A stretch of 64,000 nt of DNA from Lathyrus oleraceus. Its lineage: Eukaryota > Streptophyta > Magnoliopsida > Fabales > Fabaceae. The stretch is taken from NCBI RefSeq assembly GCF_024323335.1, contig NC_066585.1, positions 182,918,294 to 182,982,293 of the forward strand, in the 5' to 3' direction. The position numbers were made by a program, and so were the translations under genes. Of the stretch, positions 1-11,185 are shown piece by piece (positions within the stretch are counted from its first letter, which is position 1; each line of letters opens with the position of its first letter). A model generated the notes under the pieces. The model did no database searches, had not been told where the DNA came from, and worked only from the letters and a program-made list of their open reading frames with translations.

Positions 1-1232
1 TGCGGCCTCTGCTGAAACGGCTGTCTTTGTTGTTGCGGTTGTTGTTGTTGCTGTTGTGCAGGCTGATTATCAGCAGGAATAGTTACCGCAGCAGTGTGCT
101 GGTAGTAACGATCCCTACTTTGTCCTCTCTGAGAATACACAACACTGGTATCACCCTCTTTCTTCCTCTGGCCATTTCCGAAGGGCTTCTTCGATCCAGA
201 CGACGAAGCATTACCACCCTGGATTTTCCCCAGCTTCAACCAACTCTCTATTCTCTCACCGGCTACCACTATATCAGCGAAGTTGGTAACCGGGCAACCG
301 ACCATCCTTTCAGCGAACGCCCCCTGCAGGGTACCCATAAACAAGTCAGACATCTCCCTGTCCACCAATGGAGGTTGAACTCTGGCAGCCAACTCCCTCC
401 ACCTTTGCGCATACTCTTTAAACCCCTCGTTATGCTTCTGAGACATACCCTGCAGCTGGGTACGACTAGGAGCCATATCAGCGTTGAACTGATACTGTTT
501 AAAGAATGCATCTCCTAGATCCTGCCAGCTCTTGATGTCAGCAGATTTCAGCTTGGTGTACCATTCCAATGATCCTCCAGACAGACTGTCCTGAAAGAAG
601 TACATCCACAGCTTCTGATCCATCGTATAGGCAAAAATCTTACGAACAAAAGCTTGAAGGTGAGTCTCCGGGCAGGAACTCCCATTATACTTATCAAATG
701 CGGGCGCCTTGAACTTCTGTGGGATCACAATCCCCTCAACCAGCCCCATATTCGACATATTCACAACCCCGGGAGTGGCATAGCTTTCAAGAGCCCTGAT
801 TTTTTCCGCCAGCAACTGGATCTCCTTATTCGGTTGTTGGACACCGTACTGACCAAACGGCTCATTATGCATGGAGAATTGATCAGCTTCTCTGTCTTCC
901 TCCCTATCATCCTCAGCCCCAAAGAAAGGAGGGAACAGACTATCCTTCATATTATTACCCATCTGACCGGGTCCACCCCCTGTGGCAGCACCAAAACCAC
1001 CAGCATTATTCACTACGCCCACAGTTGTCCTCTTTCCACCATCCCTAGAACCACCAAGCCCCTGATTGGAGACACCATCCAGGTTGACCCCACTGTTGGC
1101 AGCTGAAGCCCGCTCGAGCTTCTCAACTTTATCAGCCAGCGCTTTCTGGCCCACAGCAAACCCTTGCATGATGTTAATCAGCTCATTCATCTTCTCTTTC
1201 AGCTCAAGAACATCTGTATTTGGGAGATCCAT
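1..1232 (-). CDS. gag: Ogre-A Gag polyprotein, N-terminal 410 codons (runs off window)
   Basis: The structural Gag forms the cytoplasmic virus-like particle of the element. The frame is open from ATG at 1230-1232 to base 1 with no stop in 410 codons, so its C terminus and any protease are outside the window. Visible parts are a short N-terminal helix rich in E/K (about residues 8-45), a Gly/Asn-rich linker, and the retrotransposon Gag core (about residues 175-300), with a W-MYFFQDSLSGGSLEWY stretch, then FKQYQFN and KEYAQRWRELAARV motifs. The tail is glutamine-rich near residues 395-410. No zinc knuckle has been reached. The start is the first ATG after the spacer from ORF1. The intact frame, against one stop in ORF1, suggests a fairly young copy. 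Confidence 0.85.
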   Translation of the reverse strand, partial: MDLPNTDVLELKEKMNELINIMQGFAVGQKALADKVEKLERASAANSGVNLDGVSNQGLGGSRDGGKRTTVGVVNNAGGFGAATGGGPGQMGNNMKDSLFPPFFGAEDDREEDREADQFSMHNEPFGQYGVQQPNKEIQLLAEKIRALESYATPGVVNMSNMGLVEGIVIPQKFKAPAFDKYNGSSCPETHLQAFVRKIFAYTMDQKLWMYFFQDSLSGGSLEWYTKLKSADIKSWQDLGDAFFKQYQFNADMAPSRTQLQGMSQKHNEGFKEYAQRWRELAARVQPPLVDREMSDLFMGTLQGAFAERMVGCPVTNFADIVVAGERIESWLKLGKIQGGNASSSGSKKPFGNGQRKKEGDTSVVYSQRGQSRDRYYQHTAAVTIPADNQPAQQQQQQPQQQRQPFQQRP

Positions 1233-1762
1233 CAGTCTAGGTGTATTGCGTCTGGTGAAGTATCTGTGTGGACGTGTTAAGTGCAAAGGTACAACTCTAT
1301 GAGTACGAGCAATGATTCCTGAAACAATCAAGCACGTTAGCAACTGACACCTGCAAAACAAAAAACAAGTTATTATGATTATGCATGAATGCAATGTCTA
1401 TCCATATGAGGAACACTCTGTCTTTCGATCCTGGCTTCATCGAGACAGATAATAATCCGGCAGCAATATTTTGACATTCAATCATCTGGTTTCATCATAC
1501 AGATCAGAGATATATGATTTAGCAAAGATACCACCCAACCATGTGTGTGATGTGTGAGTGCATACAGGAAAGCAAATAAAGCTTGAAGACCAATCACTGA
1601 ATGAAAATAACCATCGCATACCAAAAGTGCACAATAAGTGCGAGAGTCATACATCAAGTCTGATACAAATCACATACAATTCTCCAGAATCAGAAAGAAA
1701 ATACAAACAAGTGAATTCCGTCAACAGGCCTGACGGTAATCCACATAAATAAGCATAAAAGG
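1233..1762 (-). other. Ogre-A ORF1-gag spacer
   Basis: About 530 bases separate the ORF1 stop from the gag ATG. I see no conserved open frame on either strand here. In Ogre elements ORF1 and gag are separate frames, and this is the non-coding interval between them. Confidence 0.5.
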
Positions 1763-3550
1763 CTATGCTGAAGAAGGTCCCACAGGAGGCTCCGCATCAT
1801 CTACCATCTTGGTAAACTTCACGGCAAACCTGAGCTCAGTGTTCTCCTGCTGCAATCTCCCTATCTCCTTCTGGCCAATCTTCATCTGTCTGAAGTAATG
1901 ATCTCTCTCAGCAATGTAGTGATCTCTCTCGGCAATAATCTTCATGTTCTCTGCTTCCTTGGTCTTCATCTTTGCTTCCCACTCAGCGACGAGGATTCTG
2001 ACTCTGTCTTCCCTCTGATCCCTCACGAGGATTTGCCTCCTCTTCTCATCTTCAATATACCTCAAGGCTTTGGCTAGCTTCTCCTTAGTGATGTCATGTT
2101 CCTTTGTAGATGACTCCAAAGCTTGGCTGACCTTCCGGTAATAAGCAGTGTCTATCTCAAAGCGCTTTACTTCCAGAGCATGTCTCTTATCCTGATCTTC
2201 CATCCTCACTTTGACCTCCTGATTAGCCATCTGAATCCGAGCAACACTCATCTCCAATTCAGTCTTCTCTGCTTGCAACTGATCTCTGGCCTTCTTTATC
2301 TCAAGGAACTCTTCCATGCTGACAGAAGAACGTGGACCCTCAATCAAAGGACACCAAGGATCACCTCCCGGAAATGGCAGATGTGTGAGCTCTATCCTCT
2401 TCCTAAGCCAATCATCAAATGGAGGAAAAGACCTGCTGTTAACCTTGCCAAAAGGAACCTTGCCCTTCCTCTGAATGTCACGCCACTCATCCAACACTTG
2501 CCTCAACTTGGCCTGATTACCCTCAACCGGGAAGTAGAAAGACTCCTGAATCTCTCGTCCAAGAGGAGGACCCTCCACGGCAAACCCCATTTGTCTCCTA
2601 AGAAGCACCGGGTTGTAATTAATGCAACCTTGAACTCCTATAAGAGGCACATTGGGAAGACTCCCACAACTGTAAATGAAATCTCGTCCAGCCATACCAT
2701 TGTGAGTCCAAGCTATGTCCTTGGCCCGCAAACCCATCAGCCTGAACGACCACTTAACAGTAGGATCAAGAAAGACAAAGGCGCCCCTGGAAGGCAAATA
2801 TCCCATGAACCACTTGTACAACAACTGAGCATAACACCTGATCAATCCCCCACGCCGCTTCTCGTTCCGATTATGGACCGAGTAATAGACATCTCCAACC
2901 AGAGTAGGAATAGGATTCCTCTGCATAAACAACCTGATGGCATTAATGTCCACAAAGCTCTTCTGATTAGGAAACAGGATGGTCCCATAAATGCTCACAG
3001 CAATCAAGGCACAGACAGCTTTCCAGTTACCTACAGCAGCATGTTCCCTGGCTTTAACCTCCAAGAAACTCAAATGAAAACCGGGTAATTTTCCTTTCTC
3101 CTTCAAACCCCCCTTGGTCATCTCCGGGCTCAAATAAAGAGCACGAGGAATCTCAGCAACATCAGGCTCTCCCTTAGTGGCAAAGAAAGGAATCTGATCT
3201 CGGATCTAAATACCCAGGATGCTAGCATAGTCTTCCATCAGAGGTCCCAACAAATAATCCGGGAACACGAAACATCTCAAGCTCGGGTCATAAAACTGGA
3301 GAAGAGTATGGATGGCACTCTTATCTGAATCAGTAAGCCTGAAAACCAACTTCAAAATACCACCGTATGCCTCACGGAACATCCCCACATGGTCAGGTGT
3401 AATCAATGCTATCATATCTCTCAGCACACCAATCTCTGGGTCGAAGAAACTGTAGACGACGTCATCTTTCAAATCGGTCCTCATGTCTGAGCAAAGAAGT
3501 CTCTCAACCAGGATCTCAATCAAGAATGTCCCCTGCATATGGATAAACAT
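1763..3550 (-). pseudogene. Ogre-A ORF1 (DUF7745-like domain plus coiled coil), one in-frame stop
   Basis: Ogre ORF1 encodes a protein of unknown function upstream of gag. The frame reads from ATG 3548-3550 to the stop at 1763 and is interrupted by one TAG at 3206-3208; the flanking parts are 114 and about 480 codons in the same frame. The first part has the conserved block LLQFYDPSLRCFVFPDYLLG and a YASILGI motif. The second continues with a region shared with host-like DUF7745 proteins (for example YGTILFPN, FVDINAIRLFMQRNP) and ends in a long charged coiled coil (roughly the last 170 residues, rich in E, K, R, Q). The N terminus may be incomplete: TATGCAG just after the ATG resembles a 3' splice site. 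Not expressible as full-length protein unless the stop is read through. Confidence 0.75.
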
Positions 3551-4515
3551 GAGTTAGATGCAGATAAATGCAAAATGTGAATGATGCTGATGTATGAATG
3601 CAATGCATTGTGCCATCCTCTCATTCATCTGAACATCAACTGCACTGAGTTACGGCCTCTGAACTTGATCACAGCCATCTGAGGTACTGAGCAACCAAAA
3701 ATCCGACTTGGGGTTCCGAAATAAACGAAACTGAAGAATACATCACCATCATCACCAGAAAGTCCTCTGAACAGATAATCACAACAATCTCTGAATCGGC
3801 CCAGGGAATCCTGAAATAAACGGATCCCCACTGATAAATACCGCGGACAGAACTCCGGCGTCTCGGAAATAAACCCATAAATCCGACTTATAAATAGAAC
3901 TCTGATCAACGGAACCATTAGTTACCATCAAAGTCACCATCAGAACATGCATCTGTAAGAATCAACCCTCCCCTCACAGGTGAATTCTAATCAGGTCACC
4001 CTAAAGCGGATAATGGTCTCGACAATCGGGCAAAGATACTCAACGGGTTTGCCCTTTCGGGTTTGCCGTTGCAGCTCTCTTAAGATCGTCTAATCCAAAG
4101 ATCCGGGAAAGATGGGTCACCGAAGTCAACAGTTCAGATGAAGTTACTCAACCAGAGTGGATACTCCACAAAGGAAGAGCTCCCTCAAAGAACCTCGTCC
4201 GGCTTGTGGTATGTCACGTCGCCCAAAACATGTTGACCTAACATGAGAGGCAACATGAGACCACACTAATCCTAGGTGTATACTCGGGCCTGGGTTTTAG
4301 CCCCACTCAGAACACCCACCCCATATCAGAGGAACCACTTGTACAGAAGACAGCACAATGATAATATGATGCATGCAAACATTTATGCAAATATATACAC
4401 AACATAATAATAAATGCAATAAATAGAGCAGCACAAGCAACCTAAACTATCCTAGAGAACGCTAGGAGAGACTCGCTTAGGGAAGATGGACCAGCAGGAG
4501 GTCAACTTCTAATAG
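3551..4515 (-). other. Ogre-A 5' leader between primer site and ORF1
   Basis: About 960 bases of untranslated leader. A 97-codon open frame (3918-3625) has no recognisable domain and is probably chance. The piece next to the primer site (4440-4515) continues the element without a gap. Confidence 0.55.
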
Positions 4516-4533
4516 TCCCCAGCAGAGTCGCCA
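4516..4533 (-). other. Ogre-A primer binding site (tRNA-Arg type)
   Basis: On the minus strand the sequence TGGCGACTCTGCTGGGGA follows the LTR end GCGACA after two bases. This matches the primer site typical of Ogre elements, complementary to the 3' end of a tRNA-Arg; the tRNA assignment is from knowledge of the family. Confidence 0.8.
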
Positions 4534-4535
4534 GC

Positions 4536-7500
4536 TGTCGCATCCGCGAAAAACAACCGGCGGGCTAAAACAAAACAACACAGAGCCGCCACCGTGCGTT
4601 ATTTATCCCAAAAGAGGGAAAGGAAACGCTCGAAGTAAACCAGGGAAAGACATGGTCTCGCGACCAGAGAGAGATGGGATCGGGAGTCGGTTTTGTGAAG
4701 GGAAGGTATTAGCACCCCTACATGGAGAAGAGAGGTTATACCTAATTGGTTAAGCAACCAAGCACAAGCAAGTTCAAAGTGAACTTAAGCAACTTAGGTA
4801 CCTGAAAACAATCTAACTCAGTCAGTATACAACTCAAAAAGTCAAACAGACAATCCAATAGTCAACAGTTAACTGTACATAGTCAAACAAACAACAAGTG
4901 CAAGCTACAAGCTCATCTCAAAGGAGATAAAAGTAACCTACAAAACAAGTTAAGATTAGTCAACATTCAACAATCAACCAACTTTAAGCAATGTGAATCA
5001 ATCTCCTCAAGGCCATATGCTTCTTATCCTGAAAACAAAGCTAAAACGTAAGCACCAACCACTAGGACAAGGCCTAGGGTCAAAGGGGGAGAAATAATTC
5101 AAAACAGAACATGAAAATTGACAAGAATCAAGCTCAATCAAATAAGAACATCATCCAAGTGGTCTCATGTCCATAGTATTCACCAAAATCATTTCACAAG
5201 TCAAATAAGGCAAAGCATGCAATTTCAAAGCTCATTGAAGCAACAGAATGAACAAATGCATATTAATTCCAAAATGATTGAATAAATCTCAAGAAAAATC
5301 ATGACTAAAATGAACACATCACATGACCATCACACCAAAATTCAAATCATTTGGGCAAGTTTAAGCATGGCAATCAAATTCATCAAGTCAAGGTAAGCAA
5401 AACAAGCTCAAATAAGGCATCAAATGGTGCATCAACTTCACACAAGCCTAAAACAGAATTGACAAATGATAAATGTCCCAAACCAAAGCCACAATAAACT
5501 TCAAAGTGTCTAGAATCCATGTACCAAATTTCAAGTTCATATGATAAACATCAAGCATTTCACAAATCATTTAAGTTCATGACTATCAAAAAGTGCACAA
5601 ATGATCAACCAGCAAAGAAAATCCCAAACAAATCAGAAATGAGATCAAAAAATCCACAAAAATTCATGAGCAATCCTAACATCCAGAAGAGGCATCATGC
5701 AAAAAATCACATCCATTGGCATTTATTTGGAATGGCAAAGAAAATCAACAAGTTGAGCAAGAAATGGTGTGACACACATTGTCACACCTACATTAATCAG
5801 ATCATAACTCAACAACCAGACATGAGAAAAATACAAACTCTACACCAAGATGTCCCTAAAATGTCTAGTTTAAGCATACCAAATTTCACAGGCATTGGAT
5901 TAAATCTCAGCATTTTATGAAGCAAATGGCAAGGTAGATACAAGATAGCACACATATAAACAAACCCTAAGCCAAAACAAATTCCATCCGTGCACAAATT
6001 CTGGAAAAATAGTCATAAAATTCTAGAGATCATGAGGAACATCATGCAAAAAACCACAGCTCATTTGGACAATTATTCATGAAGTTATGCATTTTTGAAT
6101 GAATGGAAAAAAATAAAAATCACATGAACAAACATACATGAACATGGAGGAATAATGAACTAAAATGCAAAGGCTTCATTAGAAATGTCCATCGCCCGGA
6201 TTCGAAGTGAGGGAAAAATCAAAAGTGGCGCTCAACTTGTGAAACGCGCCGTTTCACTAAGTATGCGTGGCAAGGCAAGGCTTCCGTATCCAATCAAAAT
6301 GCCACGCTGTGCTGAGCTTGACCAATGCATGGCCAGAAACATCAAACCACATGCAACAAGCGCTAGAATGGATTAAAACGAATTCTGGAACCAAAACCTA
6401 ATTGTTCTTCAATGTTCATCGTGATTCATATGCTCAAGAACAAACTTGCACAGAAATTCACAAAACCTATACCATTGGATAGATCCTTCCACATACATTA
6501 ACATGCTAGGCCTGGATTCCTCTAATTCATCCTATATTCAAAGTTTCGAGCCATGGAAGTTTCATGCATCAATCTTATATCTAACATAACTAAGTCATTT
6601 CTCCATGGAATTTAATGAAACAAAGCGCAGCATAATCACCAATGAAAGATCTATAACATGCATACATCAATTTCAAGAATCATGAGAATCGAATTCCAAC
6701 CTTAATTGAAGTGCAGAACTGGAATCGGTTGTTTCAAGCCTTGCCAAGTCCAAACAGAAGTTCCTCAGCTCTTGGATGAATGAATGGAGGAAAGTTTGAG
6801 TGTTAATCGCGCTTGATCTTGCTCAAATCTCCACTTGCCATTGATGAATGCTTGCTTCAACAGTTCCTAAAACAGCTCGAAAATGGATGGATCTTGCTTC
6901 CAACACACTCAATTATGCTTGTAGATCAAGCATTGATCAAGAACAAAGCAATGTTTGTGAAGATTTTTGATGAAAAAGTGAGAGGAAAAATTGTGAAGAT
7001 TTTGGAAACTAGATCTAGATCTGAGAATTATGCAATGTTAATCCAATTTCTGTTATGCTTAGGCTATATGTATGTGCTGTTAATGATTCTCTTAATCACA
7101 ATTAGGCAAATGCAAGTGATTAGTGAAATTGAAGGTGTTTTGGCCAATTTTGCAAGTGCACCCTATGCATACAATGACCAATGTAACAGTACACAAATGC
7201 CTTTGGAAATCACTTAAAAACCTGTTTTGAACCAGATGCAAGTGTTAGGAAGTGAATACCATGAATAATTTTTGAATTTGACTTTTCCCTCCAAAATTCA
7301 AATGGAAAGTCAAATATTTTTATGATCAAAATGCATGATATGTGATGCATGAATTGGATAGAGCATGTCAAAACAAGAATGTGGCAAAAAATCCCACTCC
7401 ATTTGGCCTTATGGTTCAAAAGTTATGCACTTGTGAAGTTCAAATTTGCTTGACAATGATTGATCCATAACTTGCCAACCACACATGGGAAATTCATGTT

Positions 7501-8270
7501 CTTGGACATTTTGGAAAGGTGAGAGCAAGATCTCTTCAACTTTCATGTTGGACAAAATTCCATTTGAAGCATTTTTGGTCATGTAAACTTGAGGAGAAGA
7601 CCTTTCCATTTTTGGCAATTCCAAATTACAGGTCACTTACTATTTTTGGAAACTTTTCATCTGACCTCAAATTCTTCATTGTTGATGTTTGCAATGTCAA
7701 ATGAGACTTGTATGGACATGAATGAGGCCTCTCTAACCATCTCCCACCTTCAAATCCATGATTGAATGCACAGTTGACTTTGGTTGACTTTCTAGGGTTT
7801 CAGATGAATTGCATCTTGACTGATGAGCTTTGAACCTTCAATGCTTGATCAAACCATTTCAAAATGATCCCTAGGTCACATGAACTCATCTCCTTGACAA
7901 AAACCCTGATAGACATAATGTAACTGATTAGGGTTGACCAGAGGTCAAAACCCTAATCCCAAGGAATCTGATCAGGAACCATGAACCTTGATGATGATGA
8001 TGTATCATTTCAACCAAGATAATGATCAATCTCCTTGATGAACCAAGAAACCCTAATTGAAGCACAAACCCTCAGATGGCTAGTGATCAATTCATGAAGA
8101 CCCTCAGGCTTGAATCTTTTAACCTCTCCATCTTCAGAGAAAGACCTATGAGGATGACTTGCTCAATGTTTCCACATGATATGCAATATGAAATGACTAA
8201 TGCCCTAAAAGATGAAATGCAATATGCTAAGCTAGTCCCAAGAGAGGAGGGCAAATTTTGAGGTGTTACA
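4536..8270 (-). repeat. Ogre-A 5' LTR, 3735 bp
   Basis: The LTR begins TGTAACACC at 8270 and ends GCGACA at 4536 on the minus strand (TG...CA). It is AT-rich and non-coding; the short open frames in it are not supported. Its 3' end shares a motif series with the Ogre-B LTR end (GGGATAAATAA, GGCGGCTCTGT, then CGCGGATGCGACA), which confirms the boundary by homology. Confidence 0.85.
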
Positions 8271-8289
8271 GATACTATTTTATTTTACT

Positions 8290-8600
8290 TTGTTTTGCTT
8301 CAACCAAGAGGAGTTTAATGCATTTATTATTTTTATATTGGTCTCAGGCAAGAGCAGCTGGATACTATTATATTTTTTGCACATATTTGTCTTCAACTAA
8401 GAGCAGTTGGATACAATCTATTTCAGCCAGGAGTCGTTGAATATGACATCTTTAGCCAAGAGTAGCCGAATATGATCATTTGTTACCCCAGTGAGTGTCT
8501 ACCTTCAACAAAGAGTATTTGAAGAACAATTGAGCTTTTTACTTTGTAACAAATCCATCCCCAGAGATCTATCGTTAGTCAAGAGTAGCTGAACATGATT
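8290..8600 (+). repeat. Degenerate tandem repeat, consensus near CAACYAAGAGYAGYTGRATA
   Basis: At least seven diverged units of a 20-base core (for example AGGCAAGAGCAGCTGGATA, CAACTAAGAGCAGTTGGATA, TAGCCAAGAGTAGCCGAATA) are spaced about 35-60 bases apart. They belong to the Ogre-B 3' UTR and grade into the next repeat family. Confidence 0.6.
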
Positions 8601-8629
8601 CTCTAATCCTTAGTCATTTGCATAACATC

Positions 8630-9333
8630 TAAGGAATCAAGAGTATGTCTTACCTCATTTACATTCATGTCTAAGGAATCAAGAGTATTTCTTACCTCAT
8701 TTACATTCATGACTAAGGAAATAAGAGTATTTCTTACCTTACTTACATTCATGTCTAAGAAATCAAGAGCATATCTTAGCCCATTTGCATTCATGTTTAA
8801 GAAATCAAGATTATTTATTAGTTCATTTACATACATGATTAGGGAATCAATATCATTTCTTAAATCATTTGCATTCCCATGATTAAGAAATCAAGAGCGT
8901 TTCTTAATTCATCTGCATTCATCTTTAAGAAGTCAAAAGTGCTTCTTAACCTGCATATCATTAAGAAATCAAGAGTATTTCTTAAAACCATCATTTACAT
9001 TCAAATGATTAAGAAATCGGGAGTATTTCTTAAATCATCGCATTCATTTCCAAGAAGTCAAGAGTACTTATTAACATTCTCATGATTAAGAAATTGAGAG
9101 TGTTTCTTAATTCACATGCATTTCATTAAATCATTTGATGATTAAGATATCAAGAGTATTTCTTAATTCATTCATCTATAAGGATTTAAGAGTGCTTCTC
9201 AATATCCATATCATTTACCATCCATATAGTTGAGAAATCGAGAATGTTTCTTAACTCATATGCATTTTCATTCAATCATATGATGGTTAAGAGATCAAGA
9301 GTATCTCTTAAATCATACATCTCCAAGGAGTCT
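8630..9333 (+). repeat. Minisatellite of about 42-bp units in the Ogre-B 3' UTR
   Basis: About sixteen units, each starting with a form of AAGAAATCAAGAGTATTTCTTA followed by an ATTCAT-rich tail, range from about 36 to 57 bases; the first five are close to 42. The series resumes at 23092 past the inserted element (AGAGTACTTCTTAACC, then further units to about 23220). Short open frames on both strands here only reflect the repeat periodicity and are not genes. Confidence 0.8.
9329..9333. repeat. Target-site duplication AGTCT, left copy
   Basis: AGTCT immediately precedes the TG of the 5' LTR and is repeated at 23087-23091 after the CA of the 3' LTR. Joining the flanks across one copy restores a minisatellite unit (GGAGTCTAGAGTACTTCTTAA-like). 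Confidence 0.9.
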
Positions 9334-9571
9334 TGATAACATGAAACTATATCACATTTTTGGACTCGATTTAATTAAATTATATTATTATTTGATTCGA
9401 TTTATTTTATATTATTCGATATTACTTGGTATTTTCCTTCTATTTATTTCAGGTAACATTATTTGAAGCATATGTGAAAAAGAAAGAAAAGGGGGTGCAA
9501 AAAGAGGATTCTCTAGGAAAAGCGTTCCACTAAAGCCCAACCCACAACTACAAGGAGAAGCGCTGAAGCGC

Positions 9572-9659
9572 TGTGACGACCGCCACACATGGTGTGACGA
9601 GCGTCACGCCCCTCTGCTTAGTGTTACGAGCGTAACACATGGTGTGACGGACGTCACAC
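9572..9659 (+). promoter_or_regulatory. Cluster of TGACG-type palindromes upstream of the LTR TATA box
   Basis: Three palindromes of one design: GTGACGAGCGTCAC (9594-9607), GTGTTACGAGCGTAACAC (9621-9638) and GTGTGACGGACGTCACAC (9642-9659), with a weaker fourth near 9572. Paired inverted TGACG cores are the type of site bound by plant bZIP (TGA-class) factors. That they drive LTR transcription is inference. The same motif recurs at 18515-18532 and 18581-18598. Confidence 0.55.
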
Positions 9660-9787
9660 CCCCACTCCTATTTTTTTGGCTTTGACGCGTAACAGAAGCA
9701 CGTTCTCTCCTATTCTTCCTCTGACTCGTTGACACGCTAGAAAACCTACTGAAGGAACTTTTGGGAAACGGTTACTAAATGGATGAA

Positions 9788-9796
9788 TATAAATAG
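9788..9796 (+). promoter_or_regulatory. LTR TATA box TATAAATAG
   Basis: A consensus plant TATA box about 130 bases after the palindrome cluster, repeated at 21799-21807 in the 3' LTR. Transcription would start about 30 bases downstream, which makes the preceding part U3. Confidence 0.65.
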
Positions 9797-11081
9797 ACCT
9801 TAAGTGGTGCCCTGCCGTAGACTCTCCTTTTCCGCCGTGCAAGCTTTTACAGCAATATATTTTCCAGTATTCTACTTTCTTAGCATTTTTTATTTCCTTT
9901 TCTTTTCTAGTTAATTTCCAAAGCATTGAATTTATTTTCTTTCACACTAGTTTCTACGCCGGAAACTATTATGTAGTTTGTACTGGATCTAACCTTACGT
10001 TAGGTCATAGTATTTTATTCCTTGGTTTTTATTTTTCTGTCTGATCGAAGATTGTGAAGAACAAATCCAACCGGTTTGTGGTGGAGTGTTCAAGCATCGA
10101 AGTTAGGGAACAACCAAGATTTCTATTAATTTTACAGGTTCATTAATTTATTGTTTTAATTTATATATGCTCTGTACTGCTGTTTATCAATATTGTTTGT
10201 CTGATATGGTTGTATTTAGGCATAATAATTGTTTAGGCCTGTTTAGCATGTCTGGCTAATTAATTTAGATATCGGTATGTAAAGTAAGCGGAATAAAGGA
10301 ATCAAAACTGAGTTGGTTTAAATTTATTTAAAAATATAGTCACTCTTTTTATGGTCTCAATTTACAGAGTTAATACCAAAGTTTTTGTACGAGAGTAAAA
10401 GACATAAAGAAGTTAAAATCAATAGAACGACGATTTGAGCTTTTAACTGGACAGTGTAAATTGGACATTAACTTTAAATCAGGGCGAAAGCAATTTTTAG
10501 AGTTAATTTAATTCTAATCATTTTCAAAAAGTATTTTTAAAGGTTAAATGTGAGGACGAGAGTTAAGCATTTAAGTTTAATCATATAATCTAAGTCAACA
10601 GAGCGAGAGTTTGAGACGAGGGTGTTTAAACGGTTAGTATTTTAATAAAAAGAGTTTCTATAGATTCTATTGTTTTCAAAAAGTGATTTTAGATTTAACT
10701 AAATAGTGAGAGCGTACGTTAATATAAAGTCATAGTCTGATTCAACAGAGCGAGAGTTTGAGAAAAGACTTTTAATCAATAGTGTCTACTGAAAAGACTT
10801 ATTTTAAAATTAAGAAACCAACGAAGATTTGATTCCCTAATTACGACGAACTACATACCGATATCCGCGTTATTTGATATTTAATCTAGATCCGATTTTA
10901 GTTTTATTTTCCCCCCTAATCATCAAAGTATCATCCGCCTTAGCTTTACGAAGTAACCTTAGAAAAACGGTATATCGATTCATTAAGTCCCTGTGGGATC
11001 GATATCTTTTAAAACTACGCGATTAGACTCTGCATTTGCAGTTAATACCTCAATAGACTCATAAAGTCGCGATCAAGTTTT

Positions 11082-11099
11082 TGGCGCCGTTGCCGGGGA
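11082..11099 (+). other. Athila-type primer binding site
   Basis: TGGCGCCGTTGCCGGGGA begins six bases after the LTR end. This primer-site sequence is characteristic of Athila elements, where it is usually assigned to tRNA-Asp; the tRNA identity is from family knowledge. Confidence 0.85.
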
Positions 11100-11185
11100 C
11101 TTTTATTTAGTCGATATCGTAACTCTTCTGTTACGCTGTAGAGACTAAGGCAATTTTATTTTTCCCTTGTCTTTCGTTGATTTGT

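Larger units (their letters stand above)
1..8270 (-). mobile_element. Ogre-A: Ogre-type Ty3/gypsy retrotransposon, 5' half
   Basis: Read on the minus strand, the order is LTR (8270 to 4536), primer binding site, 5' leader, ORF1, spacer, and gag running off the window. An extra ORF upstream of gag, a very long LTR, a tRNA-Arg-like primer site and an LTR beginning TGTAACACCTCAAAATTTGC are the hallmarks of Ogre elements of legumes. The rest of gag-pol and the second LTR lie to the left of the window. The element abuts the 3' untranslated region of another Ogre (Ogre-B) at 8270/8271, so it appears nested in it. The left target-site copy cannot be seen; GATAC (8271-8275) would be the expected partner. 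Confidence 0.85.
9334..11075 (+). repeat. Athila-like 5' LTR, 1742 bp
   Basis: Starts TGATAACATG and ends GCGATCA. It contains a cluster of GTGACG/CGTCAC palindromes (9572-9659), a TATA box (9788-9796) and several GAGCGAGAGTTTGAG segments further down. The matching copy is 21345-23086. A 90-codon minus-strand open frame in each LTR (9926-9654; 21937-21665) lies antisense over the promoter and is probably chance. Confidence 0.93.

Noticed and set aside
1558..1752. 64-codon plus-strand open frame between Ogre-A ORF1 and gag
   Set aside because: Antisense to the element, no similarity and biased composition.
5519..6376. 133- and 63-codon open frames in the Ogre-A LTR
   Set aside because: Lys/Asn/Gln-rich composition reflecting AT-rich LTR sequence, with no domain or codon-use signal.
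8603..9085. Overlapping open frames with repeated FLDMNVNEVRNTL-like protein
   Set aside because: They come from the 42-base period being a multiple of three; the frame breaks as units change length.
8603..9330. Possible CRISPR-like array
   Set aside because: The units are diverged, the spacing varies, and the context is a eukaryotic retrotransposon 3' UTR.
9654..9926. 90-codon minus-strand open frame conserved in both Athila-like LTRs (also 21665-21937)
   Set aside because: Conservation follows from the LTRs being near-identical; it lies antisense over the TATA region and has no recognisable domain.
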